Assembly (NCBI GenBank): GCA_037176845.1 | Contig: JAYKXP010000130.1 | Coordinates: 1 to 64,000 of the forward strand | Length of the DNA: 64,000 bases | DNA from: Paramarasmius palmivorus | Lineage: Eukaryota > Basidiomycota > Agaricomycetes > Agaricales > Marasmiaceae | Reading direction: 5' to 3' | Shown here: positions 57,753 to 64,000 of the stretch, piece after piece | How the letters are laid out: each line of letters begins with the position of its first letter | How positions within the stretch are numbered: position 1 is the stretch's first letter | Notes under the pieces: model-generated | Told to the model about the DNA's origin: nothing | The model's input: only the letters and a program-made list of their open reading frames with translations | The model's database searches: none | Made by a program: the position numbers and the translations under genes

Positions 57753-60700
57753 CTACATCTCTTCCTCCTCGTCCTCCATGTGCTCTTCTTCATTACCATC
57801 CATACCAGGCTCATCTAATCGCCCATCTTCAGCATCCAACTCTTCCATATCCTCCTCAGAGGCCATGCCCATCTCTTGTAGTGGTTTTTCCCATTGGATC
57901 TGAAAGGCGTCCCCCAGTCTCTTCTGAAAGGCAGCTTGGGCAGAAGCATAGGCTGACATCCCCTCCAGCAAGGAACCACCAGGAAGGTCTTTGCACGCTG
58001 AATCCCAACGAGTCTCCCATACCTGCCATTCATTAACCTTGTAGCACAGGAAAGCGAGCGTTCTTCGCATCTCTTCTCCCACTAGTAGCACCTCTTCTTC
58101 TGCTCTCTTGACCCTAGCTCTGCTTCTGCACCATTCGGACCGTAAAATCTGGTTATCTTCCTCTGCTCCATCAGCCATGTCAATCATACCTCCAGAGACC
58201 CAAATCCAAGACTGTTCCTTTCTTGTTTCTCCAGTCCCGTGAACCCTACGATGCGCCCATTCGGTACGATCTGGTGCAATGAGCTCAATGTCCGAAGCTG
58301 GGGCTGATTTCCTGGGCTCCTTTTCTTCATTCTCCTCTGTTCCACGCCTCCCAGGTCCAAACTTGACGAGAGCAGGATCTCTGTAACTGCAAATGTTGCT
58401 ATCCTCCAGAACACGAAGCGTATTCTCCCAATCACCAGGCCCCATCAGGGACAGGTATGCTTTACGTGCTAGCCTGTATCTCGCAGCAAAGTGCCTTGCC
58501 TTCCTATAAACCCGGTTGATGACGGCTCTGGACCTCCCCGACTCCCTTTGACCACGTACATTGGTGTTTTTGAAGTGCATCATTCTTGCCTTTATGCACA
58601 GAGTATGACGGAGAGCATTCAGCGCATCATAGCATCGCGCTTGCTGCAGCTTAGCTTCCACCTTCTCTAGGCCTTTGAGGAGCACATCAGGCCGTCGTTC
58701 GGCAGGGATGTCGGATGGTAACCACAGCTTCACTGACTCTGGCTGAAGCTCATCTTCCTCCTCCACGCCGTTATCAAGGAACTGAAGGAGCCCGGGCATA
58801 TAGATCATCTGAAGCACGGAGATATCACGAACATGACGGCGCAGTGCTACTCTCTGTTCGGCGATGTTGGAGGATTGCTTGTCTGTAGGGTCGTTCTTGT
58901 GTAGCTCCACTGCTTCACAAAGCTTTCGCCTGTCTAGAATCAGAACACTGTTGCTTCAAGGTATCTGAAAACGTACTGCGTATCTTGCCCTTCCAGAACC
59001 ATCATGATGTACCCAGAAGCAGTGACCTGATGATAAGACACGCTGGTGGCACGCAATTCTGCATCATCAGTTGCTGCAAGCTCCTTCAGGGCTTTGGATA
59101 CACTGATACCTGCCAAGTAATGAGCATCGGATATCGTGCAATGACAGAGTATGTGGCTTACACTCTTCTGGTACCGCGTAAGGTAAATGTCAAGGCTTAC
59201 CGCTCCCCCTTCTTCAAATTCCCGACCTTGATGAACATATCACTTCTGCCACAAACCACACCGCCGACCCCTGTATATCGCAACCCTCGGGAGAATTTGG
59301 TGTTCTGCTTAGAGATGGCTGCAAAGGATACGCAGCTACTCATCTAAGACGCCGTCAGGTACAATAGAAACTACATCAATGGAGACTAACCTCATCACCT
59401 TCTCCTTGATTATCTGTCCAGTTCTCATACTCTTCTCGCTTCACGAAGTAGCCTAGTCCCTCGGTCAAGGCTGGATCGTTTCTGTGCGAGGACACTAGCT
59501 GTTCTTTCAATCGGAAGTTGGCGTCTATACAGAAAGCTGCTCGGTAGAGATTTCTGGAGAAGTCCGAATTAGTGCCAGGAATGGAACCACTACTGGTGTG
59601 GGAGCCTCACTGTTTGCCTTCTTCAGTAGCCTCCGCTTCCCATCCAAAGGGTAGATTGATACCCGGATGTGGACAACTCGGGCATGCTATTGCCAGAGCC
59701 CCTTCATGAAGCCCATCTATACCCTCTGGGCTATGGCCACCCCCTCCTCTCATCAGCATCTTCAAGTGGCGCCACTGCCTGATCATCGCCATGAGCAGCA
59801 GGTAGCGAGAGTTGCATGACTTCTCCTTCAAGCCCCCGTTATCCGACAGACGTTCAATCCCACGATAGAAATTGTAGGTCAAAGCTTTGGTGGTATATCC
59901 CAGCACCTCCAAGGTGTCCAGGTATTGAAAGGTTGCTATGGTAAGGATTCTGCTGTGCTTGACTGTCGCAGGGTACAGCTGGCGGCGGAGTAGCTGAATG
60001 TACTGAGGCACGACGCCATTGATTGCTTTCTTCGCACATCCACAAAACCGCAGGTCTACCTCATGGATGCCGTTGAGGTGCAGTATTCGGGTACGGGTAT
60101 GGCATGGAATGGGGGTATTGCAATCGCCACCGTTGTGATTCAGCTGAACGAAAAGACCGAGACTTCGGAGCTGAACACGCTCGAAGTAAGAACCATTCCA
60201 GCGCTATGAACTAAAAGGGTTAGAAATACCAATCCACTGCGAAAATTTCAAGCCATACCTCCACCCGATGAAAAGGATTGTTCTTGTGCCGCTTCACACA
60301 GCATCCCTTGCATACCATGTCCCCGCACAGACAGTCTTTACACCTGTACTCTGCTAGACCTTGCCCGCTCTCCGAGACCTTCTTCACTCCTCTCGCTATA
60401 CAATCAGGACATACTTCTTGTAAGCGGTATTCTCCTCAGCCTTTTTGCCGCAGAAGCTCGTTGAGGAACATTGTTCTGTGTTTCTCCTTCCACTCCTTCG
60501 TTGGACGCTATCTTTTCGTCAATATCTGACTCAGAACCACGGATAGGAGATACATACAAGACGTTTCTTTTTCCCGGATGCATTCACTCTGTCTCCAACC
60601 TTCTCTAGGGCGATAGGACCGTTCTGATAAATTTCGTCGTCAAGGACATGCCCTTCCACCATCGCATTGTACCAGGTCGTGTCACCATCCATCCCATAGC

Positions 60701-60932
60701 TCGTCGAGTCTTCTGGTTCCCATTGCGTTTGTGCGATCCACTGGGTGTGACCTTTCCCAGGAGAACAATGGATGACTCGAGGTTGATTTCTGGAGCCTGT
60801 GCTTTCTGTGCGTGCATGAAGAATTTCGTGATCGTGAAGGTCGGGAATGCGGTGGTGGATAGCTTCTTTCTGTCGTCGCTTGTTGGAACGCATGGGAAAG
60901 GCGTGTACCGTAACGAAGTCACCGGTCACCAC
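57753..60932 (-). pseudogene. KDZ transposase (copy 4), internally deleted
   Basis: The leader has HCSPGKGHTQWIAQTQWEPE, matching SPGKGRSAWTAGDNWSSW of copy 3. The CxC2-type cluster reads CPDCIARGVKK, YRCKDCLCGDMVCKGCCVKR (about 60300-60400), then IPCHTRTRILHLNGIHEVDL, TYNFYRGIERLSDNGG, CPSCPHPGINLPFGW and IDANFRLKEQ. After VGNLKKGER (about 59200) the sequence jumps to the C-terminal region (KALKELAATDDAELRATSV). The blocks with YDxxCQ, DGExxER and WNWEK are missing, an internal deletion of several hundred codons. A TGA at 60436-60438 also replaces the Arg of copy 3 (LRNKGRGDS). The C-terminal part is otherwise open to 57753 with an acidic tail. It is a non-autonomous relic. Confidence 0.8.
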
Positions 60933-61003
60933 CCCTTAGTCACCCGTGGTCACACATCACACTACGCGTCTTTGGATCTTCCTTTCGTGCCATTACCATG
61001 CCT

Positions 61004-61718
61004 CTCAAGCGTATGTACTGTGAGTGATTTCATGTTGACGTGAAATTCCCAAAGTAACTGTTTCTTCTTTGACAGGTCGAAGCCCAGATCCCGGCGAAAA
61101 CACCATGACGTTGGCTAATACTAACCGGGAGCGGAACCGTTCAGAGCAAGAGAAGAGGGATAACCAGACAGAGAAGGGATCAAGGGACGGGCTGAGAGCA
61201 GGTCTGGCGAGAGCTAAGAGTGTCGCGGTGGTACCGAGCACGCGATCCGGTACGTGTTCTCTCCTAGCGACATAGACAGGTTGAAGACATACCTTTCAAC
61301 CATTGCAGATCCACCCGACCACATCCTGGACGATGATGTTGGCGATATCGACGATCATGTTACAGATGTAGAGTTATACCAGCGATGGGTAGAAGATCCG
61401 ACGTTCATCTTAGACGATGTTAAAGATCACACCCTGCCTTATCTCATGCAAGCGCCATGGGTCGACGTTCTTCCCCTGAAGGTATACCTCAAATGCGTTC
61501 AAGACTTTTATCACGACTACGTAGTTCCACTGGTGCATTTCCTCCTGCACAAGATACAACACTGGGATCAAACCAGGATTGACCACTTCATTCGATTGGA
61601 AGGAACTTTTCCATTCCCAGACCCTCAGGAGGTTTTGGTCACAGCCGCCAGGCACTACTGTGCGGTCCATAGCTTAACCTTCAAGGGTGAGGAACCAACA
61701 CACAAGCTGCTCCGCTGA
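61004..61718 (+). CDS. Hypothetical acidic protein
   Basis: Possible exons run from MPLKR (about 60999) through TNRERNRSEQEKRDNQTEKG to a longer open part, 61254-61718 (SPSDIDRLKTYLSTIADPPD, DVELYQRWVEDPTFILDDVK, WDQTRIDHFIRLEG). It has Asp/Glu-rich and amphipathic segments and no recognised domain. It lies between KDZ copy 4 and TET/JBP copy 3, on the opposite strand. It could be a cargo gene of that unit. Confidence 0.35.
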
Positions 61719-62512
61719 TACCTGGCACATCGTGTGTAAGCTTATCCATCTTCGTCCAATGCCTGGCTTAATTCCCCTCATAGACCTTCATGGGGACAGA
61801 AATCATGTCGTAGACAACCAAGAAGGCATTCCACCTAGGGATTTTTCTCATACCATTGTCGTCTCAGTGTTGATACCATGGCCAGGCCAACTTATGGAAA
61901 ATCGATGTATGGAATTTTGCTGCTACTTGTGTCCTACAGGCTACTGCATAACGGTACACTCCCGATTGCGCCTGCCACTTAAGAAACCATAGGCTGTGAT
62001 GGTAAGCCGGGCCCTTTCCCAATCTTCCAGCGGTCTACTGTTCCCATCTTCCATCTCCGTGCGGGGCAGCTCAAAAGGAGGCACAAAAACGGGCTTCTTT
62101 GGAGCATTACTGGTACCTGTTAATGAAGTACGCGGACATGAAAACATGCCCTAGTTCCCTTATCTGGGCTAGGTAATTTTGCAATCGAATCTGGAAAAAA
62201 AATTCATCACCTGCAAAAGGCATAGTATTTGGATGCGTACCTCTTCCAGAAGTAATGCTTCCACTTCTAGTTCTTCTTTATCTGTGTCCTTGGACATGGT
62301 GGTGGATGAAGACGCTGTGGTGGAATGAGGAACAGCGATACCGGAAAAAAACTCTGCCTGGGTACCGCATGGAAAATCAGCCAGATATCAAGCCCAACGC
62401 TAGAAATCATCCAGCCCGGAGTTGGTATTATATACGAGTCAACCCACGATGGTAATAGTCAAAAAGTAACGATTCTAATAGCAAGGCGTACATACATTCC
62501 GGTACTACAATC
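61719..62512. other. Spacer, nothing firm
   Basis: Short frames on both strands carry no motif. No RNA gene or clear repeat was seen. Confidence 0.35.
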
Positions 62513-64000
62513 TTAAGCCTTCTGTGTTAGCTCTTCAAGTGTAGAATATAAAGGTAAACGATCCAGGTAGGCAGTGGATTTCCTCACCATCATTTCCGCA
62601 AAAGCCGCCGGATCTTCTTCTTCAAATTGGCGCTCCGTGCGACATCCATTCTCCACCCAACGAAAAATAGGCCCTGCTGAATACTGCGTAAAAGAAACAC
62701 GAAGATCTCCTGTGATAACGCTCAAACAACAGTATAAAACAGCCTGAAGATGTGGAACTAACCTTGGGAGATAGGGGTGTTGGAGTGGGTGATGACTGAT
62801 GAGGGCAAAGCGATGGTAGCAGCATGAGGAAAGTCTACTACCAACTTCAGTTCCCACAGGATCATCTGTCCACCCCGAGCAGGATCAAACCGACCCAGAG
62901 CGGTGACGAAACACCACCCAAAGGCCCAGTTGAAAAAGTCGCGATGCTTGTAAGTCCATATGCGTCCACTGAAGTTGAAGGTTGCAGCTGAGAAAACTCC
63001 ATCAGTGAAGTTTCTCGGTAAGGAGGGATTGTGTCGGTACATCTTGTCCATGGTATCCTCGTATTTGGCGTACAACCGAGGAGCCCATAAAGAGAAAGCG
63101 GCTGAAAGGAACGCAATAATTAGGCATTATAAAGGTGGCGAAGAACAAAGGACATACCGTTGTGGTAACTAGCCATACGTTGAACCCCTTCCTTTCCTAT
63201 CAAACGAGCCAACACGGGGCCCATAAGACCGTTGTTGAGCGCCACTGGCTCTGAGCTACCCATGCCCATGGCGCATCCAACGTTGAAAGGGGCGGTGGAA
63301 GTGCCAGGCATAGGGTCAGTCGCAACTCGTAAACTATAGCCTGGTTTTTGGCCATAGTAGGCCCGTGTGTATTCTACCAGAGCTTGAGTGAAGGTCTTAT
63401 GCATAGAGGCACGATGACCGGACACGCCAAGCACCTTATGTTCACCAACCAAGTACCTGAATCCTCCCAGTCAGCCATATCGCCGTTATAGTGGCATGAA
63501 AAGCGTACCAATTGCCCCAGAAAATCCCCACTTCCTGACCTACATAGATAACATAGAATCGGGTACCAACAGGAGCCTCCGTAGGGGGCTGGAAGGACTC
63601 CGGAGCAGGAATAGTCGCAGGATGAGGAGGCTGACCGGCTACAGTGGCCTGCGTGCTAGGACCTGTATGGTCCTCCAAAACAACGGATTCGATGCTGCTG
63701 ATGCTAGAGTCATCCCAATCCGTGCCCAGAGAAGCATCGTCGGTAGGAACACTGCTAGCGGTGTCCTCGTTGGCTGCGTCAGCATGAACGGTGCCTTCCA
63801 ATGAGGTGCTATCCACCTGGATGCCTGCCTCCGTCTGTGGCGGCAGTTGAGCGGTGGCATAGCCCGTCTGAAGCTGGTCGTCTTGGCCAAAGGTAACGCC
63901 AACCACAGAAGGTGGTACCTGGTCATCTGGAACGTCTATGGCTACATACAAGTTGCCGTCCCGATAGAAATGACCGCGGCTGGCCTCTTCTGGGGTCGGT
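62513..64000 (-). CDS. RNase H1-N-like / TET-JBP dioxygenase fusion (copy 3), partial at the window edge
   Basis: The frame is open to the right edge, so the N-terminus lies beyond 64000. After a Ser/Pro/acidic leader comes an RNase H1-N/viroplasmin-like domain: TRFYVIYVGQEVGIFWGNW, an intron (about 63455-63510), then VLGVSGHRASMHKTF and ALVEYTRAYYGQ. In the same exon (63120-63452) the protein continues into the TET/JBP pre-core (FNVGCAMGMGSSEP, LMGPVLARLIGKEG). Next come AAFSLWAPRLYAKYEDTMD, the core with YKHRDFFNWAFGWCFVTALG (HxD at about 62939-62947), GGQMILWELKLVVDFPH, SSVITHSNTPIS (distal His), an intron, and RVSFTQYSAGPIFRW (Arg), ending at 62513. All metal and cosubstrate ligands are present. 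The RNase H1-N-like part could guide the enzyme to RNA/DNA hybrids or RNA. That is inference. Confidence 0.7.

Overview
The window looks like a transposon graveyard from an agaricomycete (mushroom-forming basidiomycete) nuclear genome. The genes have many short introns (about 50-60 bp, GT-AG). The dominant families are known expansions of that group: KDZ (Kyakuja-Dileera-Zisupton) transposases with a CxC2-type cysteine cluster, TET/JBP-like 2-oxoglutarate/Fe(II) dioxygenases, HMG-like KDZ companion genes, proteins with RNase H1-N/viroplasmin-like domains, and a Gag-retropepsin gene. No housekeeping gene was recognised. All family names are motif-level calls made without a database search.

Layout. 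1-9 kb is CTAG-rich: two antisense Zn2Cys6-like genes (one decayed) lie upstream of a long LTR that ends near 8935, and a tRNA-like SINE follows. 9.4-22 kb holds a 5'-truncated HMG-like gene (minus), a Gag-retropepsin gene with an in-frame TAA (plus), a dead KDZ transposase (minus) and a long HMG-like gene (minus). 22.8-32.4 kb is accessory: a RING protein, basic DNA-binding-like small proteins, two RNase H1-N-like genes, an N-terminal paralogue of the HMG family, and several repeats. 32.7-57.2 kb is an old KDZ unit (HMG-like gene, KDZ transposase, TET/JBP gene, all plus). The transposase is split by a 14.7-kb insertion and the TET/JBP gene is split by a 1760-bp solo LTR. 57.5-64 kb holds another SINE, an internally deleted KDZ transposase and a TET/JBP gene fused to an RNase H1-N-like domain, which runs off the window edge.

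The central discovery is the insertion at 38124-52824. It is bounded by two 153-bp inverted repeats that are identical base for base. It carries an apparently intact KDZ transposase, an HMG-like gene, a TET/JBP dioxygenase and an intact Ras-type small GTPase with a CaaX box. It looks like a young, possibly autonomous KDZ transposon with a signalling-gene cargo, inserted into an older relative. The older copies are littered with nonsense codons, several of them explained by CGA to TGA changes at CpG. This would fit decay by cytosine methylation and deamination.

How the genes may work together is inference from known families. KDZ transposases mobilise the units. HMG-like proteins probably bind or bend DNA. 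TET/JBP enzymes oxidise 5-methylcytosine and could counter host methylation of the element. The role of the Ras cargo is unknown.
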